DNA of 64,000 bases from an uncultured Alphaproteobacteria bacterium (GCA_944389495.1 CALXMN010000005.1:48518-112517), one strand, 5' to 3'; shown: positions 35,658 through 44,541, counted from the first letter of the stretch. The notes: generated by a model not told the origin, from the sequence alone. Made by a program: numbers and translations.

Positions 35658-35733
35658 GCCGGTTTAGCTCAGCTGGTAGAGCATCTCATTCGTAATGAGG
35701 GGGTCGTAGGTTCAAGTCCTATAACCGGCACCA
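35658..35733 (+). tRNA. tRNA-Thr(CGU)
   Basis: A 76-base cloverleaf: acceptor GCCGGTT/AACCGGC, discriminator A, encoded CCA, anticodon loop TTCGTAA (CGT) and T-loop TTCAAGT. It lies 16 bases before the leader ORF of ileS. Confidence 0.95.
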
Positions 35734-35749
35734 GAAATAACAGAAAAAA

Positions 35750-35782
35750 ATGAACAACGTAAAAATAATCATTATTAAATAA
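35750..35782 (+). CDS. Ile-rich leader peptide of ileS (MNNVKIIIIK)
   Basis: A ten-codon ORF encodes four consecutive Ile using all three Ile codons (ATA ATC ATT ATT), then Lys and TAA. It lies 75 bases upstream of ileS and ends nine bases before the attenuator stem region. Cognate codon runs of this kind are the sensing element of ribosome-mediated attenuation. An A-rich run but no strong Shine-Dalgarno sequence precedes its ATG. Confidence 0.7.
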   Translation: MNNVKIIIIK

Positions 35783-35790
35783 TCCCGCAC

Positions 35791-35836
35791 GTGCGCCGTC
35801 GCAGGTGGTGGGGGCGCGCAGGCGCCCGTTTTTTAT
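35791..35836 (+). promoter_or_regulatory. Transcription attenuator of ileS
   Basis: Terminator: GGGCGC (35812-35817), GCAG loop, GCGCCC (35822-35827), then GTTTTTT. Antiterminator: GTGCGCC (35791-35797) can pair over seven bases with GGCGCGC (35813-35819), which uses up the 5' arm of the terminator. A ribosome stalled on the Ile codons (35765-35776) would leave 35791-35797 free. One that reaches the stop codon (35780-35782) would cover it and let the terminator form. Confidence 0.65.
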
Positions 35837-35857
35837 AAACATAACAAGGAGTAATAT

Positions 35858-38800
35858 ATGTCATACCCGAAAACAGAACCCAAGGCAGATTTTCCCGCAT
35901 TGGAACGCGAAATTCTGGCGTTTTGGCGGACGGATGATATTTTTCATAAATCTTTGAATAAAACAAAATTGGGACATCCGTTTTCGTTCTATGACGGGCC
36001 GCCGTTTGGTAATGGATTGCCGCACTGGGGGCATCTGGGTGTGTCCGCCGTCAAAGATATGGTGGGACGTTACCAGACAATGCGTGGACGTCACGTTGTT
36101 CGTGAACTGGGGTGGGATTGTCACGGTTTGCCGGCAGAATTATCCGTCGAAAAGTCCCAGGGACGCCAGGCCAAAGATATTGTCGCAACAGATGGTATCG
36201 CAACATTTTGCGATATGTGTCGTTCAGATGTTTTAAAATATACCCGCGAATGGGAACGTTTTATCGAACGCATTGGACGTTGGGTTGATGTCGGTGATGG
36301 GTATGGATACCGCACTATGGATAAAAATTATATGGAATCCGTAATGTGGGCGATTAAAGAATTATATAATCGTGGATTGCTTTACAAAGATTATCGGGTA
36401 AATCCATACGATTGGAAATTGGGAACAGTGTTATCTAATTCCGAGGCATCAAGCGAATATAAAGATGTCGTTGATGATGCGATTACGGTTTGGTTTGAAC
36501 TGGAAACAGGGGAACGCGTATTGGCGTGGACAACAACACCGTGGACGTTGCCTGCAAATTCTGCATTGGCGGTTAATCCGAATATGACATATCTGCGTAT
36601 GCGTGATAATGACGGTGCGGTATATATAATTGCTGAATCCCGTTTGGCCGCGTATGCAAAGCAATTCGAAAACGCAGAAAAAATCGGTACAGTTATGGGG
36701 ACTGAATTGGTTGGGTTGCGTTATACACCGTTGTTTGATTATTATGTGGGCGCGTCCGATTTATTATACAAAATTATCCCGGCAGATTATGTGTCGGACG
36801 CCGATGGTACCGGTATCGTACACATAGCACCTGCGTATGGTGAAGAAGATTTTTGGGCGGCGAAAAATATTAATCCAAAATTCCCCGTTCTTTTAAATGT
36901 TGATAACTATGGTAATTTTGATGATACGGTTCGTGATTGGGCGGGTGAAAATATATTCGTGGCCAATCCAAAAATTATTCAGCACCTGCGTGAAAATGGA
37001 CATTTGGTTAAAAAAGATCAACATAAACATTCATATCCATACGGACCACGCAGCAAAGAAAAATTAATTTATCGTGCAACAGATTCTTGGTATATCGATG
37101 TGCCAAAAATCCGCGAAAAATTAATCGAAAACAATGAAAAAGTTCATTGGACTTCGGCCGGCGAACGTTTTCGTACGTGGATTGAAGGCGCGCGTCCGTG
37201 GTCTGTGTCACGCAATCGTTTTTGGGGAACACCATTGCCAATATGGGAAAAAGATGGCGAATATAAAGTTTTTGGTTCTGTCAAAGAAATCGAAGAATTC
37301 TTTGGCGAAAAGGTCGAAGACCTGCATCGACCAACACTGGATAAATTGGAAAAAGACGGATGGAAACGTATCCCGGATGTTTTGGATTGCTGGGTAGAAT
37401 CAGGGTCTATGCCGTGGGCATCGTTGCATTATCCGTTCGAAAATATTGATAAATTCAAAGATACCTTTCCGGCCGATTATATTATCGAAGGTCAAGATCA
37501 AACGCGTGGTTGGTTCTATTCTTTGATGGTGTTGGCAACCGCGCTGTTCGACAGCCCGGCGTTTAAAACTGTGTCTGTAAATGGAATGGTTGTGGATGAT
37601 AACAAGAAAAAGTTATCTAAATCATTGGGGAATTTTACAGACCCGTCCGAACAAATCGAAAAATGTGGCGCAGATGCCGTACGGTTATTTATACTGGGGT
37701 CTAATTTTCTTAAGGCCGAACCCGTTGGTATTGATATGGCCGGAAAAGTTTTTGCTGAATCAACAAAAACTATATTAACACCGCTGTGGAACGCGTATCA
37801 CTTCTTTACATTATACGCAAATGCAGGAAATGTGACGGCACGTGAAAATACAACCAGTGATAATGCATTGGATAAATATATAATTGCAGAATTAAACGAG
37901 TTAATCACCGTTGTAGGAAATGCGTTGGACGAATACAAGCCCGATGTTGCGATCAAAGAATTTGTTCGATTCTTGGACGTATTAAATAACTGGTACATTC
38001 GTCGCAGCCGTGAAAGATTCTGGGACGAAGATCAGAATGCATTTGATACTTTGTATTATGTTCTGACAAATTTATGTCGTGCATTGGCGCCATTTGCACC
38101 GTTTATATCTGATTATATTTATAAAAATCTGGTTGGTGCAAAGAGTGTACATCTGGAACCTTTTCCAATCGCAGCAGATTATGATAAACAAATTGTCGAT
38201 GATATGCGACGTGTACAATCAATCGTTTCTGTTGGGAAACAGTTGCGTGAACAACATAAATTACGTAACCGTTTGCCGTTGGCGAAATTAACCGTGGCGG
38301 GCGTAAATCTGGACAAATACACAGATATTATTCGTGATGAATTAAATGTAAAATCTGTGGAATTTACGTCTGATGTTTCGGCCGTTGCAGATGCATTTAT
38401 ATATCTGATTACACCAAAAATTGGTGCACGATTGGGTGGCGCATTGCGTGAAATTATACCGGCCGTTAAACGTGGTGATTACACAATTTCCGGCGATAAA
38501 CTGGTTGTTGGGGAAAATGAATTAAATGCCGACGAATTTGAAAATCGCCTGACGGTGCGTGATGGAATAACCGGTGCGGCGTTGCCGGATAATACGGCCG
38601 TAGTCGTATTGGATACAGAAATAAATTCCGAATTGATTACCGAAGGCTTGGCAAACGATGCACTGCGTTTTATCCAAGATACACGAAAAGCGGCGGGACT
38701 TGATGTATCCGACAGAATCAATTTGGGATATAATGCAGATCCGGCACTGGTCGTCGCAATTGATCAGCATCGTGATCGTATTATGCGAGATGCATTAATA

Positions 38801-38884
38801 AAAAATATGTCCAGGTGTGAAAACACTGTGTACAATACGGAAATAGAAGGGTATAATTTATCCGTATCTATTGAGAAAGCATAA
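35858..38884 (+). CDS. ileS: Isoleucyl-tRNA synthetase, archaeal/eukaryotic-like (IleS2) type
   Basis: A 1008-residue class I synthetase. 'FYDGPPFGNGLPHWGHLGVSAVKDMVGRYQTMRG' carries HWGH (residues 56-59), and KLSKS is at 585-589. The wording around both motifs ('GWDCHGLPAE', 'DGPPFGNGLPH') and the absence of a C-terminal Cys-rich zinc finger match the IleS2 class seen in archaea, eukaryotes, Rickettsia and Chlamydia. Such enzymes are typically insensitive to mupirocin. The editing CP1 domain is present ('WTTTPWTLPANSALAV'). An AAGGAG site precedes the ATG. Confidence 0.96.
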   Translation: MSYPKTEPKADFPALEREILAFWRTDDIFHKSLNKTKLGHPFSFYDGPPFGNGLPHWGHLGVSAVKDMVGRYQTMRGRHVVRELGWDCHGLPAELSVEKSQGRQAKDIVATDGIATFCDMCRSDVLKYTREWERFIERIGRWVDVGDGYGYRTMDKNYMESVMWAIKELYNRGLLYKDYRVNPYDWKLGTVLSNSEASSEYKDVVDDAITVWFELETGERVLAWTTTPWTLPANSALAVNPNMTYLRMRDNDGAVYIIAESRLAAYAKQFENAEKIGTVMGTELVGLRYTPLFDYYVGASDLLYKIIPADYVSDADGTGIVHIAPAYGEEDFWAAKNINPKFPVLLNVDNYGNFDDTVRDWAGENIFVANPKIIQHLRENGHLVKKDQHKHSYPYGPRSKEKLIYRATDSWYIDVPKIREKLIENNEKVHWTSAGERFRTWIEGARPWSVSRNRFWGTPLPIWEKDGEYKVFGSVKEIEEFFGEKVEDLHRPTLDKLEKDGWKRIPDVLDCWVESGSMPWASLHYPFENIDKFKDTFPADYIIEGQDQTRGWFYSLMVLATALFDSPAFKTVSVNGMVVDDNKKKLSKSLGNFTDPSEQIEKCGADAVRLFILGSNFLKAEPVGIDMAGKVFAESTKTILTPLWNAYHFFTLYANAGNVTARENTTSDNALDKYIIAELNELITVVGNALDEYKPDVAIKEFVRFLDVLNNWYIRRSRERFWDEDQNAFDTLYYVLTNLCRALAPFAPFISDYIYKNLVGAKSVHLEPFPIAADYDKQIVDDMRRVQSIVSVGKQLREQHKLRNRLPLAKLTVAGVNLDKYTDIIRDELNVKSVEFTSDVSAVADAFIYLITPKIGARLGGALREIIPAVKRGDYTISGDKLVVGENELNADEFENRLTVRDGITGAALPDNTAVVVLDTEINSELITEGLANDALRFIQDTRKAAGLDVSDRINLGYNADPALVVAIDQHRDRIMRDALIKNMSRCENTVYNTEIEGYNLSVSIEKA

Positions 38885-38898
38885 AAGGGAGGAATATT

Positions 38899-39285
38899 AT
38901 GCACGCACACAAACCGTTACATTGGATATTGGGAATTATTGGCGTTATCATCGTGTTCTTTGCGGGATTCTATATCGGAACACTGGATGCGGCGGATGCA
39001 CATAAAATCAAGGTTTCATCACAGTGCGCAAGCATCAGTGTCGAAACAAGTTTTTCAGCAAACTATGAAAGTATAGACGGCCAGGTTATACGAAATGAAA
39101 AAAATAAATCCGAAAAATATACCGCACAATGTCTGTGCTTTGCATCTGATGCAACACATAAAAATATTTGGGTCGATACGATTGAATTATCGGGCAATAA
39201 TGAAAATGACGTTCGGTTTGCCTGTGATAACGATTGTCAAACACTGTGCGAAGAACGTTTGACAGGATTCGTTTTTGCGGAATAA
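38899..39285 (+). CDS. Small membrane-anchored Cys-rich protein, unknown
   Basis: A 128-residue protein. Residues 9-28 form one membrane segment (WILGIIGVIIVFFAGFYIG). The rest is a soluble, probably periplasmic, domain with seven Cys residues, including 'QCLCF' and 'CDNDCQTLC', which could form disulfides or bind metal. A strong GGGAGG site precedes the ATG. It lies between ileS and nth and is probably cotranscribed with them. I do not recognise a family. Confidence 0.7.
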   Translation: MHAHKPLHWILGIIGVIIVFFAGFYIGTLDAADAHKIKVSSQCASISVETSFSANYESIDGQVIRNEKNKSEKYTAQCLCFASDATHKNIWVDTIELSGNNENDVRFACDNDCQTLCEERLTGFVFAE

Positions 39286-39291
39286 TTTATA

Positions 39292-39954
39292 ATGGCACTA
39301 AGTCCAGATATTTACTTTAAATATGTTCCGACCGTTATAAATATGAATATACGGTCGGAATTGTATTCAGTAAACGAATTTACATTTGCCGTTGCTGTGA
39401 TTCTATCCGCCCAGGCAACAGATAAAAAAGTAAACGAAGTTACACCTGAATTATTTCGTGTGGCACCGTCACCCGCAAAAATGATTGCGTTGGGCGAAGA
39501 TGGATTAAAAAAACATATTCGCGTTTTATCTTTCTTTAATAACAAAGCAAAAAGTATCATTGGGCTGGCAACGGCATTAATGAATGATGCAGACGGCACG
39601 GATGATTATTATAAATTTCCCACAAAATATCATAACCGTGATGCATTGATGAAATTGCCGGGCATCGGACAAAAAACCGCAAATGTTATTATGAATGTAT
39701 TGTGGGGCGCACCAAACATAGGTGTTGATACGCACGTTTTTCGTAATGCACATCGTTATGGTTGGGTCGGGGCAGACGCCAATACACCGGAAAAAGTCGA
39801 AGAACAATTATTAAAAATTATCCCAAAAAAATATCATCCAATCGTTAATCACGTTATGGTTCTGCACGGCCGTTATATTTGCAGGGCATTGCGACCAAAA
39901 TGTGGTGAATGTCCCGTTGCGAAATGGTGTACGGCGCCGGGAAAAACTGTATAA
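39292..39954 (+). CDS. nth: Endonuclease III (DNA glycosylase/AP lyase)
   Basis: A 220-residue HhH-GPD protein that removes oxidised pyrimidines. 'LPGIGQKTANVIMNVLWG' is the helix-hairpin-helix with catalytic Lys, and 'GVDTHVFRNAHRYGW' holds the catalytic Asp. 'CRALRPKCGECPVAKWC' binds the 4Fe-4S cluster. 'AVAVILSAQATDKKVNEVTP' is the N-terminal block. It lies seven bases after the Cys-rich gene. Confidence 0.96.
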   Translation: MALSPDIYFKYVPTVINMNIRSELYSVNEFTFAVAVILSAQATDKKVNEVTPELFRVAPSPAKMIALGEDGLKKHIRVLSFFNNKAKSIIGLATALMNDADGTDDYYKFPTKYHNRDALMKLPGIGQKTANVIMNVLWGAPNIGVDTHVFRNAHRYGWVGADANTPEKVEEQLLKIIPKKYHPIVNHVMVLHGRYICRALRPKCGECPVAKWCTAPGKTV

Positions 39955-39963
39955 AAAAACACT

Positions 39964-39995
39964 AAAAAAAGCCGGCAAATACCGGCATTTTTATA
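39964..39995. terminator. Bidirectional terminator after nth
   Basis: GCCGG-CAAATA-CCGGC with AAAAAAA before and ATTTTTATAT after. It ends nth on one side and the small minus-strand ORFs on the other. Confidence 0.8.
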
Positions 39996-39998
39996 TAA

Positions 39999-40082
39999 TT
40001 ATAATGCAATCATATAACCACATACTAATATTACTATTACCATTATAATAAAAACCAATTTTCGTTTTATTTCGAATCTCAT
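39999..40082 (-). CDS. 27-residue membrane peptide
   Basis: ATG AGA TTC GAA ... encodes a 27-residue peptide: a basic start (MRFEIKRK) followed by one membrane helix (LVFIIMVIVILVCGYMIAL). GGGGGAC lies seven bases before the ATG and a terminator follows directly, which supports a real gene. It sits 13 bases after the stop of the VirB2-like locus. Function unknown; a small-toxin-like or assembly peptide role is only a guess. Confidence 0.5.
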   Translation of the reverse strand: MRFEIKRKLVFIIMVIVILVCGYMIAL

Positions 40083-40095
40083 TTTGTCCCCCGTT

Positions 40096-40506
40096 TTACC
40101 AACCCTGTGTTAAATTCATACAGCCAAAATTTTCGCCATTGCTTAAGAAATTTAATAATATTCCAATTGAAAACAGTAATGCGAATCCGATAATCATTGG
40201 TTATCCAATCTTCTTTAATCCATCAACAACATTGTCTGAACCCGCCAATTTTCCAGAAGATATGGCATCCCATCCGTATTTTGCCAATATAAAACCGGCC
40301 CCGACAAATGCCAACGTACGTAATAATTTAAATACCTCTTGGAATTTTGTAATCATATCACACAAGCCCTGATTTACCGGTGCGGCGTTGGCGGATGCGG
40401 ATATAATAATCATCCCCAGTACAATTAAACCACGTTTGGATTCGGCACAACCAAGGGATAAAAATATGCAAAAAAGCAATGGGTTAACAAAAATAAAAAC
40501 CGCCAT
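40096..40506 (-). pseudogene. VirB2/TrbC-like pilin broken by an in-frame TAA
   Basis: The first part (to 40201) has a signal-like stretch ending ASANAAP, then 'CDMITKFQEVFKLLRTLAFVGAGFILAKYGWDAISSGKL', the first helix pair of VirB2-type pilins. A TAA at 40201-40203 is followed in the same frame by Pro and 'MIIGFALLFSIGILLNFL', the expected second membrane helix, then a short Cys-containing tail to the stop at 40096. Thus one pilin is split into two pieces. The N-terminal start is also unclear: the ATG at 40506 lies in a hairpin with no ribosome-binding site, and 40413 is too close to its GGGG. Readthrough or separate translation cannot be excluded. Confidence 0.6.
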
Positions 40507-40545
40507 AAAAAACGGTGGTTTGTATTCGGCATTTATTATGAATAT

Positions 40546-40574
40546 ATTATACCAATTTTTTAAATCCCGCGCAA
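40546..40574 (-). promoter_or_regulatory. Promoter of the VirB2-like locus
   Basis: On the minus strand TTGCGC and TATAAT are separated by 17 bases, the same hexamers and spacing as the fabD promoter. The -35 lies inside the pheT terminator stem. Confidence 0.6.
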
Positions 40575-40592
40575 ATAATATTTACGCGGGAT
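40563..40592 (-). terminator. Hairpin after pheT
   Basis: AATCCCGCG/CGCGGGATT, a nine-pair stem with a long AT loop, lies just past the pheT stop. The T tract is poor (TTTAAAAAATT). Confidence 0.5.
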
Positions 40593-40600
40593 TATATACA

Positions 40601-42904
40601 CTATCTATCACGGATTTTTGCGTTACATTTCTTTTCCACATTTTCAATTACAGCCATTTGCAATTTTTGCAAATCTTCGTCCGACATTTTATCGGTTGGT
40701 GTAATTGTTATTGTAAACGCAATTGATTTCTTGCCATCAGGCATTTCAAATGCATCAAATACAACAACATCCGTTATTCGTGCATCAGACGACAACGCAA
40801 TACCAGTCAGTTTTTCCGCCGGGGTATTTGTATCGACAATAAACGCAAAATCACGTGTAATCGGTTGAAATTCTGATAATTTTGGTTCGTGCACTTTACG
40901 CGCCCCAGGCAGATTTTCAACATCATCAACAATTGCAATATTAACACGTGTCTTGATTTTCAATGTACGTGTAACCATTGGCGATAATTCACCAAATTCG
41001 GCAATTTTTCGTTTACCCTGCATTATGGCACCATATCTGAACGGATGCGCCCAACGGGGCGGATTATCAGATGTAACCGTGAACTTTTGTCCGTGCAATA
41101 ATGCAATTATATCGGCCTTGACATCATAAATATCGCGCGCACGATTGCGCCCGGTCCAATGGCGGGGTGCGGTATCACCAGTTCGCACAATACAAATTTG
41201 TATATGTTGGGCATATGGAACATCGCCATCAAATACGGTACCCAATTCAAATAAGTTTAAATCAGGGTATCCACGACGTTCATTTTCGGCAACCGTGTTC
41301 AATAAATTCCCCAACAAGCCGTTACGTGCGGTATCCATATTCGCCACAATCGGATTGGCTATTTTTACAATTGGTTTATTTGATAATAAAGTTTCTGTCT
41401 TGGAATTACCAAAACCAAAAGATTTTGCCTCGTTCAAGCCACGTGATGCCAATTCACGTTTTATTTCAACATAGTAATCACGATGTGGCGCAGAATCAGA
41501 CGGTTTATGCACCGCATTTTTAATTATATTATCATACCCATAAATACGTATTAACTCGGATACTATATTTTCGGGCAATTCAATATCAACGCGGGTGGGG
41601 CGGGGCGTAATTATCCACATATCCGATTTTTCCACCACATCAAATCCCAATTTTGTCAGAATTTCACGCTGAGTATTCTTGGGCATATCTATGCCCGTTT
41701 TACGCATAAATAATTCCGGTTTATATTCTATGCGCCGGGTTTCCGCCGGAATTTTTCCACCAATACCGGTACCAACAATTTCACCACCACACGCATCCAT
41801 TATAATATGCGCCGCACGTGCCAATGCAATTCCGGTAATGGTCGGGTCAATACCACGTTCATATCTGTATGAAGAATCCGTAGATATTCCCAAACGCTTG
41901 GATGTTTTACGTACAGATACAGGATTAAAATATGCACTTTCCAAAATAATATTTTTTGTATTTTCGGTTGTCATACCACGGGCACCGCCAATAACACCCG
42001 CCAATGCCAATATTCCCGTATTATCGGCAATCACCATATCTGAATCGTTCAATTCGTGTTCCACACCAAATAAATCTGTAAACCGCTCGCCAGGTGTGGC
42101 CATACGAACCGTAATGTCGCCGTTTATTTCATCCGCATCAAAGCAATGCATTGGTTGCCCAATATCATAACAAATATAATTTGTTGCATCCACAGGCGCA
42201 TTTTTTGGATTAATCCCAATCGCGGCCAGACGCGATTTAATTATACTGTTGCTGGGGGCAACCGTTATGCCGTGAATTTCACAAAACTGGTACACGGTAC
42301 ATTTATCTGTTTTAATGTTTACATTGCGTTGTGATTTTACCGGTTTTAATTCATCATCTGTTGGCGCGATATACTGGCCCGCGCCACAGGCCGATAAATC
42401 GCGTGCAATTCCACGCACCGACAAATAATCCGGACGGTTTGGTGTAATTCCCGCATCAAAAACAGTTTCCGCGTTTAATACGGGCGCGCCAATTTTTGTA
42501 TCCGCAGGCAATTCAATAATGCCACTGTGATCATCATTTATCCCTAATTCACGGCCACTGCACATCATACCATTTGACATAACCCCACGCAGTTTACCGG
42601 CACGAATTTCATTACCAGAAATTACACACCCCGGTAACGCCAGTGCAGATATTAATCCCGTACGTGCGTTTGGTGCACCACATACAACCTGGCGTAATGT
42701 ATCGGTTCCATCATCAACCATTAAAATGTGCAGATGATCACTGCCGTCCATTGGTTTACATTCAACAATCTTTGCCGCAATTGGTGCAACCGGGGCGGAT
42801 AAATCTTCTACCTCTAGTCCTGTGCCTGTCAAAGTATCGGCGATTTGTTGGGCCGATAAATCCGTTTTTAAATAATCTTTTAACCAATCATATGTCCATT
42901 TCAT
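40601..42904 (-). CDS. pheT: Phenylalanyl-tRNA synthetase beta subunit
   Basis: A 767-residue PheT. The N-terminal EMAP-like tRNA-binding domain ('KIVECKPMDGSDHLHILMVDDG...VVCGAPNARTG') is followed by B3/B4 editing, B5 and core domains ('GISTDSSYRYERGIDPT'), and a C-terminal anticodon-binding ferredoxin-like domain ('PITRDFAFIVDTNTPAEKL'). It pairs with PheS as an alpha2-beta2 enzyme. It starts 18 bases after pheS, with GGGGGC upstream of the ATG. Confidence 0.97.
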   Translation of the reverse strand: MKWTYDWLKDYLKTDLSAQQIADTLTGTGLEVEDLSAPVAPIAAKIVECKPMDGSDHLHILMVDDGTDTLRQVVCGAPNARTGLISALALPGCVISGNEIRAGKLRGVMSNGMMCSGRELGINDDHSGIIELPADTKIGAPVLNAETVFDAGITPNRPDYLSVRGIARDLSACGAGQYIAPTDDELKPVKSQRNVNIKTDKCTVYQFCEIHGITVAPSNSIIKSRLAAIGINPKNAPVDATNYICYDIGQPMHCFDADEINGDITVRMATPGERFTDLFGVEHELNDSDMVIADNTGILALAGVIGGARGMTTENTKNIILESAYFNPVSVRKTSKRLGISTDSSYRYERGIDPTITGIALARAAHIIMDACGGEIVGTGIGGKIPAETRRIEYKPELFMRKTGIDMPKNTQREILTKLGFDVVEKSDMWIITPRPTRVDIELPENIVSELIRIYGYDNIIKNAVHKPSDSAPHRDYYVEIKRELASRGLNEAKSFGFGNSKTETLLSNKPIVKIANPIVANMDTARNGLLGNLLNTVAENERRGYPDLNLFELGTVFDGDVPYAQHIQICIVRTGDTAPRHWTGRNRARDIYDVKADIIALLHGQKFTVTSDNPPRWAHPFRYGAIMQGKRKIAEFGELSPMVTRTLKIKTRVNIAIVDDVENLPGARKVHEPKLSEFQPITRDFAFIVDTNTPAEKLTGIALSSDARITDVVVFDAFEMPDGKKSIAFTITITPTDKMSDEDLQKLQMAVIENVEKKCNAKIRDR

Positions 42905-42922
42905 TTTAATTGCCCCCGTAAA

Positions 42923-43870
42923 TTAAAAACCCGTTTTTTGCAACCAGCGCACATCACCATCATAAAACTGGCGTAAATCATTTAATCCATATTTTAACAT
43001 TGCCAATCTGTCCCAACCAAAACCAAATGCAAATCCCTGGTACTCATTTGGGTCTATATTGCAATTGCGTAACACATTTGGATGCACCATACCGGCCCCC
43101 ATAATTTCCAACCATTTATTATCACGCCACATTAAATCTATTTCTATGCTGGGTTCAGTAAACGGAAAGTATGATGGACGAATACGCAACTTGACATCAT
43201 CAATTTCAAAGAAACGTTTCAAAAATTCGCGTACATCTGCAATCAAGTCAGACATAGTTATATTTTTATCTATGTACAAACCTTCTATCTGATGAAACAT
43301 TGGCGTGTGCGTTGCATCCATTTCTTTGCGATATGTGGCACCAATACCAAACATTTTTATTGGTGCGCCAATTTTTTCCATACTGCGGATTTGAATGGCA
43401 GACGTTTGTGTACGCATAACGTTACCATTTTCCAAGAAAAATGTATCCTGCATATCGCGGGCGGGATGGTATTCAGGTGTATTTAACGCGGTAAAATTAT
43501 GCCAATCGTCTTCTATTTCTGGCCCGGTCCACATTTCATATCCAAAAGATTCCAAAATTGATGACACGTCTTTTAATGCCTGGGTCAAAGGATGCAATGT
43601 ACCGCGATTTTCCGGCAACGGATTCAAAGACGCATCAAGCCGTTGTGACTGTAATGCCGCCATCATAACCGCGTTTTCTATTTCCATCTGGCGCGATTTG
43701 AATAATTCGCGCAATTCCGTGTTTTCACGGTTTAATTCGGCACGTGCATCGTTATCCAAATTTTTCATATTTTTTAACTTTGCCGTCATTGTACCATTTT
43801 TGCCAAATGTTGCCGTGTACAAAGATTGTAATTCTTCCAGTGTGTTAATATTTTTAATCTGTTCCTGCAT
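42923..43870 (-). CDS. pheS: Phenylalanyl-tRNA synthetase alpha subunit
   Basis: A 315-residue class II catalytic subunit. Motif 2 region 'GIGATYRKEMDATHTPMFHQIEGLYI' and motif 3 'GFAFGFGWDRLAMLKYGL' are intact. The N-terminal coiled-coil (about 80 residues) is a little shorter than usual. GGGGTAA lies before the ATG. Order rpmI, rplT, pheS, pheT is conserved. No Phe-rich leader ORF is visible in the 80 bases upstream, unlike the metG and ileS leaders. Confidence 0.97.
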   Translation of the reverse strand: MQEQIKNINTLEELQSLYTATFGKNGTMTAKLKNMKNLDNDARAELNRENTELRELFKSRQMEIENAVMMAALQSQRLDASLNPLPENRGTLHPLTQALKDVSSILESFGYEMWTGPEIEDDWHNFTALNTPEYHPARDMQDTFFLENGNVMRTQTSAIQIRSMEKIGAPIKMFGIGATYRKEMDATHTPMFHQIEGLYIDKNITMSDLIADVREFLKRFFEIDDVKLRIRPSYFPFTEPSIEIDLMWRDNKWLEIMGAGMVHPNVLRNCNIDPNEYQGFAFGFGWDRLAMLKYGLNDLRQFYDGDVRWLQKTGF

Positions 43871-43881
43871 AACATTTACCC

Positions 43882-43917
43882 CATATAAAAAATATAAAGC
43901 CGTCCCAAGACGGCTTT
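43882..43917 (-). terminator. Terminator between rplT and pheS
   Basis: AAAGCCGTC-TTGG-GACGGCTTT on the minus strand, then TATATTTTTTATA. It may attenuate or end the ribosomal-protein transcript. Confidence 0.7.
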
Positions 43918-43950
43918 ATAATACAAAATAAACCACTTACCGCCAAGGCC

Positions 43951-44319
43951 TTATTTAGCATTGGTGGCAGTAAATCGTTTCGCGGTTTCAACCAATTTTG
44001 CAAAGTTTGCATCCCCGGCATATGCCATTTCGGCCAAAACCTTGCGATCCAGGGCGACGCCCGCCTTTTTCAGACCATTCATAAATTGGCTGTATGTCAT
44101 ACCATTGCTGCGCACAGCGGCGTTGATACGAACAATCCACAAACCACGAAATTCACGCTTTTTCACGCGACGATCGCGATATGCATACTGACCCGCTTTT
44201 TCTGTTTTTTCGCGGGCGGCACGATATGTCGAATGATGACGCCCCAGGTAACCCTTGGCACGTGCCAATATCTTGTTATGTTTTTGTTTTACGGTTGTTC
44301 CGCGTTTAACTCTTGCCAT
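43951..44319 (-). CDS. rplT: 50S ribosomal protein bL20
   Basis: A 122-residue bL20, slightly longer than the usual 117-118. '[35 protein letters not shown]' is the long basic N-terminal tail and '[34 protein letters not shown]' the globular rRNA-binding part. It is essential for early 50S assembly. It lies 18 bases after rpmI. Confidence 0.98.
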   Translation of the reverse strand: MARVKRGTTVKQKHNKILARAKGYLGRHHSTYRAAREKTEKAGQYAYRDRRVKKREFRGLWIVRINAAVRSNGMTYSQFMNGLKKAGVALDRKVLAEMAYAGDANFAKLVETAKRFTATNAK

Positions 44320-44337
44320 AATCTGTACCCCCTTGCT

Positions 44338-44541
44338 TTATTTCAAACCATACGGGGCCAAGATTTTCGCCTGTCCCTTCATATTATCGTTTAAATACTG
44401 TGGCTTAGATCCCGCGTTATTTGCACGCTTGGATTTGTGACGCAGCAGTTTCTTGTGGGCATTTCTGGCAACACGGATTTTACCGGTCGCGGTCATAGAT
44501 GCGCGCTTTTTCAAGTACGACTTTGTTTTTAATTTTGGCAT
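44338..44541 (-). CDS. rpmI: 50S ribosomal protein bL35
   Basis: A 67-residue basic protein, 'MPKLKTKSYLKKRASMTATGKIRVARNAHKKLLRHKSKRA', a clear bL35. It heads the rpmI-rplT(-pheS-pheT) cluster. infC, its usual upstream partner, is 35 kb away. AAGGGG precedes the ATG. The 140-base gap to the divergent mreC contains TGGCAAT-GCC-ATTGCCA, a small palindrome in the rpmI leader. Confidence 0.97.
   Translation of the reverse strand: MPKLKTKSYLKKRASMTATGKIRVARNAHKKLLRHKSKRANNAGSKPQYLNDNMKGQAKILAPYGLK

Noticed and set aside
35734..35857. T-box riboswitch before ileS
   Set aside because: No T-box sequence or specifier stem is visible; the leader-peptide attenuator explains the hairpins, and T-boxes are not usual in this group.
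43871..43950. Phe leader peptide before pheS
   Set aside because: No short ORF with Phe codons occurs between rplT and pheS; only a plain terminator hairpin is seen.
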